Made by a program: the position numbers and the translations under genes. Below the pieces are notes generated by a model that did not search any database, was not told the origin of the DNA, and saw only the letters and a program-made list of their open reading frames with translations. DNA of 64,000 nt from Portulaca oleracea (Eukaryota > Streptophyta > Magnoliopsida > Caryophyllales > Portulacaceae), in assembly GCA_029582165.1 (NCBI GenBank), contig CM055892.1, positions 7,443,754-7,507,753 of the forward strand, read 5' to 3'. The stretch's first letter is position 1. Each line of letters begins with the position of its first letter. Positions 11,156 through 24,370 of this stretch are shown one piece after another.

Positions 11156-13174
11156 TACACCCCCGGTTGAAAAAGTTTGTCCTCAAACTTGGAAAACCAA
11201 CCCTTACTTGCCTTCTTTACAAAGACTTTCTTCTTGAAAGCTTTGAAGTCATCGTAGATCCCTTTGATGAACTTCTTAAACTTTCTTCCTCACGCCATAA
11301 GACTTGAACTTGCATTTCTCCACCGTGAGCGTGGGCTGTTCACGTTGCTTCTCACTTATTCTTACCACTTTACCCTTGTCATTTAGTATGAAACAATGTA
11401 CCTTGATGACTTGGGCTATTTCCTTCTTTGATTCTTGGCCTTTCAACCAAGTGATCCAAGTAGATAGCTCTTGGATGCTCATGGAAGATATGCTTCATAG
11501 GAAGATTCAAAAGGTGATGGATACTTGGATCCGTTTCTCTCTTCTCCAAATGTGTAAGAATAGGATCCTTATACTCTTCATGCCCTTGATACTCCATCTT
11601 CATGATTGACACAATATGACGTTTCTCCTCCTTTTGCCGAGATGGTGGATCAAGAGGTGCCAAAGTGATCCTCTTTTGGTTGATGGTGAGAGTGTAAGTG
11701 TTGGCCCTCCTATCATGTATGACATGTCTATCATATAACCATGGCCTTCCCAACAAAACATGACAAGTATCCATGGGAACTATATCACACCATAATGAAT
11801 CTTGATAATTCTTTCCAATTGAAAGACTCACCAAAACTCGTTGATCCACACGAATACCTTGCCCAAGGCTTAGCCATTGTATTGTGTAGGGTGTGGGATG
11901 TGGGCTAATCTCCATTTGCAACTTCTTGACCATTGTTGTAGAGGCGGCATTGGTGCAACTTCCTCCATCTATGATCAAGGAGCATACTCTCCCTTGGATG
12001 GTACAACGAGAGCGAAATATTGCTTCTCTTTGTAGTTGATCCTTTGGCACATTTGTGATATTCAAGGCCCTTTCTACCACAAGTAGTTCTCCTTCATCTG
12101 GCCCTTCCACATATTCTTCTACTACATCTTCCTCTTCTTTGGCACCAACCCCAACTTCCTCTTCTTTCTCATACTCCGGCTCTACATATAAAGCACTTTG
12201 GTATTCCACCAAAGACACTACTCGCTTGTTTGGACACTCCGAAGCATAATGTCCCAACCCTTGGCATCGAAAACACCTTCTTGATGCTATGGGTTTGGTC
12301 ACTTGGTCGTGAGGTTTAGGGATGGATGGGGGCTGATTTTGTGGAGTTTTTGTGGGAATGTGTTTCGTGGATGGTGGAGGGTTTGGATGGGACGAAGGGT
12401 GGGGCGTTTTTTGTGGAGTTTGGTATTGGCTTGAGACTTCTTTCCCTTATTTCTCCTTTGTTTTCAACTTTAAGGGACAAGGAGCTCAATTCATCCAAAG
12501 TTTTGTATGGTTGTAATTCCACAACGTGCCTAATCCCATCATTAAGACCAAAAGATAACGTACCAAAGTTTGTGGCTCGTCCTCCTTTAGATCACACCTC
12601 AAAGTAGATGCTCAAATTCCTTTGTGTACTCCTCCACGCTTCTTCCTCCTTGGACCAATCTTTGCAATTTGTAGTAGTTGTCACGTAGGTAGCTAGATGG
12701 TAGGAACTTTTCTTGGAGCTTTCTTTTCATCTTATCCCATGTACGCACCTTACCTTTCCCCTTTGCTTGCCGCTTCATTTGCAAGTTTGTCCACCAAATG
12801 CTTGCATGTTTTCGAAGCTTTAGGGCAACATACTTGACCTTCTTATCATCTTCCACATCTTTGAGATCAAAGACCCTTTCCACGGTTTGTATCCAATCCA
12901 AGTAAACTTCCGGATCAAGATCACCAACAAATTCGGGGATCTCCACTTTGAAGTCGAACCTTTCCTCCTTTGGACGTCCATGCCTCCTTCTTGGAACGTC
13001 CTCTTCTCCTTCTCCACTTGATGATTTACTTGATACTTCCTCAAGATTCTCCCTATCTTGAAGGCGCATGTAGTATGCTACTTGCTTGTTGAGATACTTG
13101 ATTCTTTGTTTCATCTTCTCAACATTTTCTGGGGACGATGGAGAGGACTTTGTAGGAGAGCTTGCACTCGCCAT
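11146..13174 (-). pseudogene. Array gag-protease frame 4, broken in three places
   Basis: The N-terminus is intact: ATG at 13172-13174 is followed by 191 open codons to 12599, covering MASASSP, an N-terminal helical region and the capsid-like domain. A 1-bp loss at about 12599 and another near 12465 break the middle. A 307-codon stretch (12302-11379) then carries the zinc knuckle, a complete protease domain with DGGS, and the linker. A 2-bp CG-containing loss near 11430 and another near 11290 break the tail. The stop is in the LTR at 11146-11148. Confidence 0.85.
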
Positions 13175-13476
13175 TGGAACCTATCTTGATTCACAAAGAT
13201 CACAAGAAACTCATGGAAGGAAGGTTAGGACGGATGGGACGTGTGTATGGGACGGATTTGGGTAGGCTTGTGTTTGGTTTTTGGGTTCTTTGTGGAGCTT
13301 GGGGTTCTTTATGAGTTCTTGATGGGTTCTTGATGAGTTCTTGGAAGAACTATCAAGGGGGACGTGTGATGGAGAGATGATGAAATTTTGTGATGGGAAA
13401 CGTATGGTGGGAAACGTGTGGGAGTGAAAAGATTGTAAAAGATTGTTTCAAGAACTAAGAGATTCAAACTCCTTAA

Positions 13477-13487
13477 CTCTGATACCA
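13477..13487 (-). promoter_or_regulatory. Primer-binding site (tRNA-Met), array copy 5
   Basis: The minus strand reads TGGTATCAGAG, 11 nt of the tRNA-Met complement, 4 nt from LTR 5. Confidence 0.85.
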
Positions 13488-13491
13488 AATT

Positions 13492-14465
13492 TGATGCATA
13501 ATGAGACCAAGGAACAATCTCATTACACAAAATCTAAGGATCTTTAAAAGCGAAGATAGGAATCCTCTATCTCAAAGTTCCAAAGAACCAAAAATGGCAT
13601 AGAAATGGATGAAAAGAACTATGAAAGAAAGTTACCAAACAATTGGAAACAATGAACAAAATGAATGATGAACGAACGAACAATGGATGGACGAATGTCA
13701 AATGATGAGCGTTGATGACGAACAAGTGCTTGGACGTGTAGAATGAAGATCACACGTTTCTTGATGAATGCTTGATGAATTCTTGTTGAATTCTTGATGA
13801 AGCACTCGAAAATGGATGATAATGGACGATTGGTAGATGGATAGTTGATGGCTTTTGAAGATTCTTTGAAGGATACAGATTCACCACCTCCAAGAATACT
13901 CCAATTCCTTCCTTTCACCACTAAGGTTGCCACCCTTAGCTAGAAGAAGGGGATATTTCGAATCCCACAAAAGAGATACGCCTAGCACAAATGCTAGAAA
14001 GAACACAACACATGTGTTTGAAAAATTCAATGTGAATGACTTGAATGAATTGAATGAATTACAAGCACCTAGGAGGGTATTTATAGCTACAACCCACCCC
14101 TTAGCGTCACCTAGCTTCAAGATTCTAGCCCATATTGGCTTACATCATTCATCCTAATGCTTACATCATAAAGAAAACAATATACTAAACTATATTACAA
14201 ATATGAATAACTCCTTGGATTCTCATCTAAATTCAAAGATTCTTGAACCATATGAAAGCTCTTGGAATGTAGAATAATCCTCTCTAGGATGACTTCTATG
14301 ATAGCTTCATGGTCCTTGAATTAAGGAGCAAAAGTATACGTCCGCATGAGTTGATCCCTTCCAAGTAGAGAGATAAAAGAGAGACTTGAACTCTTCTACC
14401 TACTAGGTGAGTATTAGATGTCTCCATGGTTGACCTTGATGCATAAGGCCATCAATTATGCATCA
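13492..14465 (-). repeat. Array LTR 5 (family A, 974 bp)
   Basis: Ends as in other copies, with the TATA box at 14078-14085. The PBS beside it (13477-13487) is intact. Confidence 0.9.
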
Positions 14466-16484
14466 TACACCCCCGGTTGAAAAAGTTTGTCCTCAAACTT
14501 GGAAAACCAAACAATACATGACTTCTTTACAAAGACTTTCTTCTTGAAAGCTTTGAAGTCATCGTAGATCCCTTTGATGAACTTCTTAAACTTTCTTCCT
14601 CGCACGCCATAAGACTTGAACTTGCATTTCTCCACCGTGAACGTGGGTTGTTCACGTTGCTTCTCACTTATTCTTACCACTTTACCCTTGTCATTTAGTA
14701 TGAAACAATGTACCTTGATGACTTGGGCTATTTCCTTCTTTCGAATTCTTGGCCTTTCAACCAAGTGATCCAAGTAGATAGCTCTTGGATGCTCATGGAA
14801 GATATGCTTCATAGGAAGATTCAAAAGGTGATGGATACTTGGATCCGCTTTCTCTTCTCCAAATGTGTAAGAATAGGATCCTTATACTCTTCATGCCCTT
14901 GATACTCCATCTTCATGATTGACAAAATATGACGTTTCTCCTTTTGCCGAGATGGTGGATCAAGAGGTGCCAAAGTGATCCTCTTTTGGTTGATGGTGAG
15001 AGTGTAAGTGTTGGCCCTCCCATCATGTATGACATGTCTATCATATAACCATGGCCTTCCCAACAAAACATGACAAGTATCCATGGGAACTATATCACAC
15101 CATAATGAATCTTGATAATTCTTTCCAATTGAAAGACTCCCCAAAACTTCGTTGATCCACACGAATACCTTGCCCAAGGCTTAGCCATTGTATTGTGTAG
15201 GGTGTGGGATGTGGGCTAATCTCCATTTGCAACTTCTTGACCATTGTTGTAGAGGCGCATTGGTGCAACTTCCTCCATCTATGATCAAGGAGCATACTCT
15301 CCCTTGGATGGTACAACGAGCGAAATATTGCTTCTCTTTGTAGTTGATCCTTTGGCACATTTGTGATATTCAAGGCCCTTTCTACCACAAGTAGTTCTCC
15401 TTCATCTGGCCCTTCCACATATTCTTCTACTACATCTTCCTCTTCTTTGGCACCAACCCCAACTTCCTCTTCTTTCTCATACTCCGGCTCTACATATAAA
15501 GCACTTTGGTATTCCACCAAAGACACTACTCGCTTGTTTGGACACTCCGAAGCATAATGTCCCAACCCTTGGCATCGAAAACACCTTCTTGATGCTATGG
15601 GTTTGGTCACTTGGTCGTGAGGTTTAGGGATGGATGGGGGCTGATTTTGTGGAGTTTTTGTGGGAATGTGTTTCGTGGATGGTGGAGGGTTTGGATGGGA
15701 CGAAGGGTGGGGCGTTTTTTGTGGAGTTTGGTATTGGCTTGAGACTTCTTTCCCCTTATTTCTCCTTTGCTTTTCAACTTTAAGGGACAAGGAGCTCAAT
15801 TCATCCAAAGTTTTGTATGGTTGTAATTCCACAACGTGCCTAATCCCATCATTAAGACCAAAAAGATAACGTACCAAAGTTTGTGGCTCGTCCTCCTTTA
15901 CATCACACCTCCAAAGTAGATGCTCAAATTCCTTTGTGTACTCCTCCACGCTTCTTCCTCCTTGGACCAATCTTTGCAATTTGTAGTAGTTGTCACGTAG
16001 GTAGCTAGATGGTAGGAACTTTTCTTGGAGCTTTCTTTTCATCTTATCCCATGTACGCACCTTACCTTTCCCCTTTGCTTGCCGCTTCTTTTGCAAGTTT
16101 GTCCACCAAATGCTTGCATGTTTTCGAAGCTTTAGGGCAACATACTTGACCTTCTTATCATCTTCCACATCTTTGAGATCAAAGACCCTTTCCACGGTTT
16201 GTATCCAATCCAAGTAAACTTCCGGATCAAGATCACCAACAAATTCGGGGATCTCCACTTTGAAGTCGAACCTTTCCTCCTTTGGACGTCCATGCCTCCT
16301 TCTTGGAATGTCCTCTTCTCCTTCTCCACTTGATGATTTACTTGATACTTCCTCAAGATTCTCCCTATCTTGAAGGCGCATGTAGTATGCTACTTGCTTG
16401 TTGAGATACTTGATTCTTTGTTTCATCTTCTCAACATTTTAGGGACGATGGAGAGGACTTTGTAGGAGAGCTTGCACTCGCCAT
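14456..16484 (-). pseudogene. Array gag-protease frame 5, longest open stretch in the array
   Basis: The ATG at 16482-16484 is cut off from the rest by a change near 16440. From 16426 to 15095 there are 443 open codons running from the N-terminal helical region through capsid and zinc knuckle into the protease. Inside this stretch a 2-bp loss near 15320 (CGAGCG for CGAGAGCG) and a 1-bp loss near 15256 compensate each other. The segment between them, which should hold the DGGS catalytic motif, is therefore read in the wrong frame. Further breaks lie near 15148 and 14850. The last 122 codons (14824-14456) are open to the stop in the LTR. A DVKEDE variant is shared with frame 6. Confidence 0.86.
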
Positions 16485-16796
16485 TGGAACCTATCTTGAT
16501 TCACCAAGATCACAAGAAACTCATGGAAGGAAGGTTAGACGGATGGGACGTGTGTATGGGACGGATTTGGGTAGGCTTGTGTTTGGTTTTTGGGTTCTTT
16601 GTGGAGCTTGGGGTTCTTTATGAGTTCTTGATGGGTTCTTGATGAGTTCTTGGAAGAACTATCAAGGGGGACGTGATGGAGAGATGATGAAATTTTGTGA
16701 TGGGAAACGTATGGTGGGAAACGTGTGGAGTGAAAAGATTGTAAAAGATTGTTTCAAGAACTAAGAGATTCAAACTCCTTAACTCGATACTAAATT

Positions 16797-17768
16797 TGAT
16801 GCATAATGAGACCAAGGAACAATCTCATTACACAAAATATAAGGATCTTTAAAAGCGAAGATAGGAATCCTCTATCTCAAAGTTCCAAAGAACCAAAATG
16901 GCATAGAAATGGATGAAAAGAACTATGAAAGAAAGTTACCAAACAATTGGAAACAATGAACAAAATGAATGATGAACGAACGAACAATGGATGGACGAAT
17001 GTCAAATGATGAACGTTGATGACGAACAAGTGCTTGACGTGTAGAATGAAGATCACACGTTTCTTGATGAATGCTTGATGAATTCTTGTTGAATTCTTGA
17101 TGAAGCACTCGAAAATGGATGATAATGACGATTGGTAGATGGATAGTTGATGGCTTTTGAAGATTCTTTGAAGGATCTGATTCACCACCTCCAAGAATAC
17201 TCCAATTCCTTCCTTTCACCACTAAGGTTGCCACCCTTAGCTAGAAGGGGATATTTGAATCCCACAAAAGAGAGATTTAAAACGCCTAGCACAAATGCTA
17301 GAAAGAACACAACATGTGTTTGAAAAATTCAATGTGAATGACTTGAATGAATTGAATGAATTACAAGCACCTAGGAGGGGTATTTATAGCTACAACCCAC
17401 CCTTAGGCGTCACCTAGCTTCAAGATTCTAGCCCATATTGGCTTACATCATTCATCCTAATGCTTACATCATAAAGAAAACAATATACTAAACTATATTA
17501 CAAATATGAATAACTCCTTGGATTCTCATCTAAATTCAAAGATTCTTGAACCATATGAAAGCTCTTGGAATGTAGAATAATCCTCTCTAGGATGACTTCT
17601 ATGATAGCTTCATGGTCCTTGAATTAAGGAGCAAAAGTATACGTCCGCATGAGTTGATCCCTTCCAAGTAGAGAGATAAAAGAGAGACTTGAACTCTTCT
17701 ACCTACTAGGTGAGTATTAGATGTCTCCATGGTTGACCTTGATGCATAAGGCCATCAATTATGCATCA
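16797..17768 (-). repeat. Array LTR 6 (family A, 972 bp)
   Basis: Canonical ends, with the TATA box at 17381-17388. A 3-bp loss shortens the AGAAGAAGG stretch (about 17245). The adjacent PBS is degenerate (ATACTAAATT). Confidence 0.9.
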
Positions 17769-19780
17769 TACACCCCCGGTTGAAAAAGTTTGTCCTCAAA
17801 CTTGGAAAACCAACCCTTACTTGCCTTCTTTACAAAGACTTTCTTCTTGAAAGCTTTGAAGTCATCGTAGATCCCTTTGATGAACTTCTTAAACTTTCTT
17901 CCTCGCACGCCATAAGACTTGAACTTGCATTTCTCCACCGTGAACGTGGGCTGTTCACGTTGCTTCTCTTTTTTTCTTACCTCTTTTCCATTGTCATTTA
18001 GTATGAAACTTTGTACCTTTTTGAATTGGGCTATTTCCTCCTTTCAATTCTTGGCCTTTCAACCAAGTGATCCAAGTAGATAGCTCTTGGATGCTCATGG
18101 AAGATATGCTTCATAGGAAGATTCAAAAGGTGATGGATACTTGGATCCGCTTTCTCTCTCTCCAAATGTGTAAGAATAGGATCCTTATACTCTTCATGCC
18201 CTTGATACTCCATCTTCATGATTGACACAATATGACGTTTCTCCTCCTTTTGCGAGATGGTGGATCAAGAGGTGCCAAAGTGATCCTCTTTTGGTTGATG
18301 GTGAGAGTGTAAGTGTTGGCCCTCCCATCATGTATGACATGTCTATCATATAACCATGGCCTTCCCAACAAAACATGACAAGTATCCATGGAACTATATC
18401 ACACCATAATGAATCTTGATAATTCTTTCCAATTGAAAGACTCACCAAAACTCGTTGATCCACACGAATACCTTGCCCAAGGCTTAGCCATTGTATTGTG
18501 TAGGTGTGGGATGTGGGCTAATCTCCATTTGCAACTTCTTGACCATTGTTGTAGAGGCATTGGTGCAACTTCCTCCATCTATGATCAAGGAGCATACTCT
18601 CCCTTGATGGTACAACGAGAGCGAAATATTGCTTCTCTTTGTAGTTGATCCTTCGCACATTTGTGATATTCAAGGCCCTTTCTACCACAAGTAGTTCTCC
18701 TTCATCTGGCCCTTCCACATATTCTTCTACTACATCTTCCTCTTATTTGGCGCCAACCCCAACTTCCACTACTTTATCATACAACGTATCTACAAAAAAA
18801 GCACATTGGTATTCCACCAAAGACACTACTCGCTTGTTTGGACACTAAGCATAATGTCCCAACCCTTGGCATCGAAACACCTTCTTGATGCTATGGGTTT
18901 GGTCACTTGGTCGTGAGGTTTAGGGATGGATGGGGCTGATTTTGTGGAGTTTTTGTGGGAATGTGTTTCGTGGATGGTGGAGGGTTTGGATGGGACGAAG
19001 GGTGGGGCGTTTTTTGTGGAGTTTGGTATTGGCTTGAGACTTCTTTCCCCTTATTTCTCCTTTGCTTTTCAACTTTAAGGGACAAGGAGCTCAATTCATC
19101 CAAAGTTTTGTATGGTTGTAATTCCACAACGTGCCTAATCCCATCATTAAGACCAAAAAGATAACGTACCAAAGTTTGTGGCTCGTCCTCCTTTACATCA
19201 CACCTCCAAAGTAGATGCTCAAATTCCTTTGTGTACTCCTCCACGCTTCTTCCTCCTTGGACCAATCTTTGCAATTTGTAGTAGTTGTCACGTAGGTAGC
19301 TAGATGGTAGGAACTTTTCTTGAGCTTTCTTTTCATCTTATCCCATGTACGCACCTTACCTTTCCCCTTTGCTTGCCGCTTCTTTTGCAAGTTTGTCCAC
19401 CAAATGCTTGCATGTTTTCGAAGCTTTAGGGCAACATACTTGACCTTCTTATCATCTTCCACATCTTTGAGATCAAAGACCCTTTCCACGGTTTGTATCC
19501 AATCCAAGTAAACTTCCGGATCAAGATCACCAACAAATTCGGGGATCTCCACTTTGAAGTCGAACCTTTCCTCCTTTGGACGTCCATGCCTCCTTCTTGG
19601 AATGTCCTCTTCTCCTTCTCCACTTGATGATTTACTTGATACTTCCTCAAGATTCTCCCTATCTTGAAGGCGCATGTAGTATGCTACTTGCTTGTTGAGA
19701 TACTTGATTCTTTGTTTCATCTTCTCAACATTTTCTGGGGACGATGGAGAGGACTTTGTAGGAGAGCTTGCACTCGCCAT
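17759..19780 (-). pseudogene. Array gag-protease frame 6, heavily broken
   Basis: The ATG is at 19778-19780, with 195 open codons to 19193 (frame shifts near 19321 by a 1-bp loss). A second open stretch (19274-18903) covers the rest of the capsid region and the proline-rich linker before the zinc knuckle. The zinc knuckle and protease parts are in short pieces. Two short windows (about 17965-18030 and 18742-18805) contain clustered substitutions, mostly to A or T, not seen in any other copy. The stop is in the LTR at 17759-17761. Confidence 0.82.
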
Positions 19781-20093
19781 TGGAACCTATCTTGATTCAC
19801 CAAGATCACAAGAAACTCATGGAAGGAAGGTTAGGACGGATGGGACGTGTGTATGGGACGGATTTGGGTAGGCTTGTGTTTGGTTTTTGGGTTCTTTGTG
19901 GAGCTTGGGGTTCTTTATGAGTTCTTGATGGGTTCTTGATGAGTTCTTGGAAGAACTATCAAGGGGGACGTGATGGAGAGATGATGAAATTTTGTGATGG
20001 GAAACGTATGGTGGGAAACGTGTGGGAGTGAAAAGATTGTAAAAGATTGTTTCAAGAACTAAGAGATTCAAACTCCTTAACTCGATGCAAATT

Positions 20094-21071
20094 TGATGCA
20101 TAATTAGACCAATTAACAATCTCATTACACAAAATCTAAGGATCTTTAAAAGCGAAGATAGGAATCCTCTATCTCAAAGTTCCAAAGAACCAAAATGGCA
20201 TAGAAATGGATGAAAAGAACTATGAAAGAAAGTTACCAAACAATTGGAAACAATGAACAAAATGAATGATGAACGAACGAACAATGGATGGACGAATGTC
20301 AAATGATGAACGTTGATGACGAACAAGTGCTTGGACGTGTAGAATGAAGATCACACGTTTCTTGATGAATGCTTGATGAATTCTTGTTGAATTCTTGATG
20401 AAGCACTCGAAAATGGATGATAATGGACGATTGGTAGATGGATAGTTGATGGCTTTTGAAGATTCTTTGAAGGATACAGATTCACCACCTCCAAGAATAC
20501 TCCAATTCCTTCCTTTCACCACTAAGGTTGCCACCCTTAGCTAGAAGAAGGGGATATTTCGAATCCCACAAAAGAGAGATTTAAAACGCCTAGCACAAAT
20601 GCTAGAAAGAACACAACATGTGTTTGAAAAATTCAATGTGAATGACTTGAATGAATTGAATGAATTACAAGCACCTAGGAGGGGTATTTATAGCTACAAC
20701 CCACCCTTAGGCGTCACCTAGCTTCAAGATTCTAGCCCATATTGGCTTACATCATTCATCCTAATGCTTACATCATAAAGAAAACAATATACTAAACTAT
20801 ATTACAAATATGAATAACTCCTTGGATTCTCATCTAAATTCAAAGATTCTTGAACCATATGAAAGCTCTTGGAATGTAGAATAATCCTCTCTAGGATGAC
20901 TTCTATGATAGCTTCATGGTCCTTGAATTAAGGAGCAAAAGTATACGTCCGCATGAGTTGATCCTTCCAAGTAGAGAGATAAAAGAGAGACTTGAACTCT
21001 TCTACCTACTAGGTGAGTATTAGATGTCTCCATGGTTGACCTTGATGCATAAGGCCATCAATTATGCATCA
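20094..21071 (-). repeat. Array LTR 7 (family A, 978 bp)
   Basis: Canonical ends, with the TATA box at 20685-20692. Near 20105-20117 it has private substitutions (ATTAGACCAATTAAC). The PBS position (20081-20093) is degenerate. Confidence 0.9.
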
Positions 21072-23076
21072 TACACCCTGTTGAAAAGTTTGTCCTCAAA
21101 CTTGGAAAACCAACCCTTACTTGCCTTCTTTACAAAGACTTTCTTCTTGAAAGCTTTGAAGTCATCGTAGATCCCTTTGATGAACTTCTTAAACTTTCTT
21201 CCTCGCACGCCATAAGACTTGAACTTGCATTTCTCCACCGTGAACGTGGGCATTCACGTTGCTTCACTTATTCTTACCACTTTACCCTTGTCATTTAGTA
21301 TGAAACAATGTACCTTGATGACTTGGGCTATTTCCTTCTTTCAATTCTTGGCCTTTCAACCAAGTGATCCAAGTAGATAGCTCTTGGATGCTCATGGAAG
21401 ATATGCTTCATAGGAAGATTCAAAAGGTGATGGATACTTGGATCCGTTCTCTTCTCCAAATGTGTAAGAATAGGATCCTTATACTCTTCATGCCCTTGAT
21501 ACTCCATCTTCATGATTGACACAATATGACGTTTCTCCTCCTTTTGCCGAGATGGTGGATCAAGAGGTGCCAAAGTGATCCTCTTTTGGTTGATGGTGAG
21601 AGTGTAAGTGTTGGCCCTCCCATCATGTATGACATGTCTATCATATAACCATGGCCTTCCCAACAAAACATGACAAGTATCCATGGGAACTATATCACAC
21701 CATAATGAATCTTGATAATTCTTTCCAATTGAAAGACTCACCAAAACTCGTTGATCCACACGAATACCTTGCCCAAGGCTTAGCCATTGTATTGTGTAGG
21801 GTGTGGGATGTGGGCTAATCTCCATTTGCAACTTCTTGACCATTGTTGTAGAGGCATTGGTGCAACTTCCTCCATCTATGATCAAGGAGCATACTCTCCT
21901 TGGATGGTACAACGAGCGAAATATTGCTTCTCTTTGTAGTTGATCCTTTGGCACATTTGTGATATTCAAGGCCCTTTCTACCACAAGTAGTTCTCCTTCA
22001 TCTGGCCCTTCCACATATTCTTCTACTACATCTTCCTCTTCTTTGTCACCAACCCTAACTTCTTCTTCTTTCTCATACTCCCTCTTTACATATAAAGCAC
22101 TTTGGTATTCCACCAAAGACACTACGCTTGTTTGGACACTGAAGCATAATGTCCCAACCCTTGGCATCGAAACACCTTCTTGATGCTATGGGTTTGGTCA
22201 CTTGGTCGTGAGGTTTAGGGATGGATGGGGGCTGATTTTGTGGAGTTTTTGTGGGAATGTGTTTCGTGGATGGTGGAGGGTTTGGATGGGACGAAGGGTG
22301 GGGCGTTTTTTGTGGAGTTTGGTATTGGCTTGAGACTTCTTTCCCCTTATTTCTCCTTTGCTTTTCAACTTTAAGGGACAAGGAGCTCAATTCATCCAAA
22401 GTTTTGTATGGTTGTAATTCCACAACGTGCCTAATCCCATCATTAAGACCAAAAAGATAACGTACCAAAGTTTGTGGCTCGTCCTCCTTTAGATCACACC
22501 TCCAAAGTAGATGCTCAAATTCCTTTGTGTACTCCTCCACGCTTCTTCCTCCTTGGACCAATCTTTGCAATTTGTAGTAGTTGTCACGTAGGTAGCTAGA
22601 TGGTAGGAACTTTTCTTGGAGCTTTCTTTTCATCTTATCCCATGTACGCACCTTACCTTTCCCCTTTGCTTGCCGCTTCTTTTGCAAGTTTGTCCACCAA
22701 ATGCTTGCATGTTTTCGAAGCTTTAGGGCAACATACTTGACCTTCTTATCATCTTCCACATCTTTGAGATCAAAGACCCTTTCCACGGTTTGTATCCAAT
22801 CCAAGTAAACTTCCGGATCAAGATCACCAACAAATTCGGGGATCTCCACTTTGAAGTCGAACCTTTCCTCCTTTGGACGTCCATGCCTCCTTCTTGAACG
22901 TCCTCTTCTCCTTCTCCACTTGATGATTTACTTGATACTTCCTCAAGATTCTCCCTATCTTGAAGGCGCATGTAGTATGCTACTTGCTTGTTGAGATACT
23001 TGATTCTTTGTTTCATCTTCTCAACATTTTCTGGGGACGATGGAGAGGACTTTGTAGGAGAGCTTGCACTCGCCAT
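21062..23076 (-). pseudogene. Array gag-protease frame 7, three long open stretches
   Basis: Open stretches are 23076-22723 (N-terminus), 22849-22073 (258 codons: capsid, proline-rich linker) and 22167-21328 (279 codons: acidic linker, protease with DGGS and LLGRPW, then the linker). Breaks are near 22896 (1-bp loss) and 22130-22172, where the zinc knuckle is damaged. In the protease a 2-bp and a 1-bp loss (about 21900-21917) sum to one lost codon and the frame is kept. The tail is cut near 21255. The stop is in the LTR at 21062-21064. Confidence 0.84.
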
Positions 23077-23378
23077 TGGAACCTATCTTGATTCACCAAG
23101 ATCACAAGAAACTCATGGAAGGAAGGTTAGGACGGATGGGACGTGTGTATGGGACGGATTTGGGTAGGCTTGTGTTTGGTTTTTGGGTTCTTTGTGGAGC
23201 TTGGGGTTCTTTATGAGTTCTTGATGGGTTCTTGATGAGTTCTTGGAAGAACTATCAAGGGGGACGTGTGATGTAGAGATGATGAAATTTTGTGATGGGA
23301 AACGTATGGTGGGAAACGTGTGGGAGTGAAAAGATTGTAAAAGATTGTTTCAAGAACTAAGAGATTCAAACTCCTTAA

Positions 23379-23389
23379 CTCTGATACCA
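23379..23389 (-). promoter_or_regulatory. Primer-binding site (tRNA-Met), array copy 8
   Basis: TGGTATCAGAG on the minus strand, 4 nt from LTR 8. Confidence 0.85.
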
Positions 23390-23393
23390 AATT

Positions 23394-24370
23394 TGATGCA
23401 TAATGAGACCAAGGAACAATCTCATTACACAAAATCTAAGGATCTTTAAAAGCGAAGATAGGAATCCTCTATCTCAAAGTTCCAAAGAACCAAAAATGGC
23501 ATAGAAATGGATGAAAAGAACTATGAAAGAAAGTTACCAAACAATTGGAAACAATGAACAAAATGAATGATGAACGAACGAACAATGGATGGACGAATGT
23601 CAAATGATGAACGTTGATGACGAACAAGTGCTTGGACGTGTAGAATGAAGATCACACGTTTCTTGATGAATGCTTGATGAATTCTTGTTGAATTCTTGAT
23701 GAAGCACTAAAATGGATGATAATGGACGATTGGTAGATGGATAGTTGATGGCTTTTGAAGATTCTTTGAAGGATACAGATTCACCACCTCCAAGAATACT
23801 CCAATTCCTTCCTTTCACCACTAAGGTTGCCACCCTTAGCTAGAAGAAGGGGATATTTCGAATCCCACAAAAGAGAGATTTAAAACGCCTAGCACAAATG
23901 CTAGAAAGAACACAACATGTGTTTGAAAATTCAATGTGAATGACTTGAATGAATTGAATGAATTACAAGCACCTAGGAGGGGTATTTATAGCTACAACCC
24001 ACCCTTAGGCGTCACCTAGCTTCAAGATTCTAGCCCATATTGGCTTACATCATTCATCCTAATGCTTACATCATAAAGAAAACAATATACTAAACTATAT
24101 TACAAATATGAATAACTCCTTGGATTCTCATCTAAATTCAAAGATTCTTGAACCATATGAAAGCTCTTGGAATGTAGAATAATCCTCTCTAGGATGACTT
24201 CTATGATAGCTTCATGGTCCTTGAATTAAGGAGCAAAAGTATACGTCCGCATGAGTTGATCCCTTCCAAGTAGAGAGATAAAAGAGAGACTTGAACTCTT
24301 CTACCTACTAGGTGAGTATTAGATGTCTCCATGGTTGACCTTGATGCATAAGGCCATCAATTATGCATCA
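23394..24370 (-). repeat. Array LTR 8 (family A, 977 bp)
   Basis: Canonical ends, with the TATA box at 23983-23990. A CG-containing loss lies near 23708 (GCACTAAAATGG for GCACTCGAAAATGG). Confidence 0.9.
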
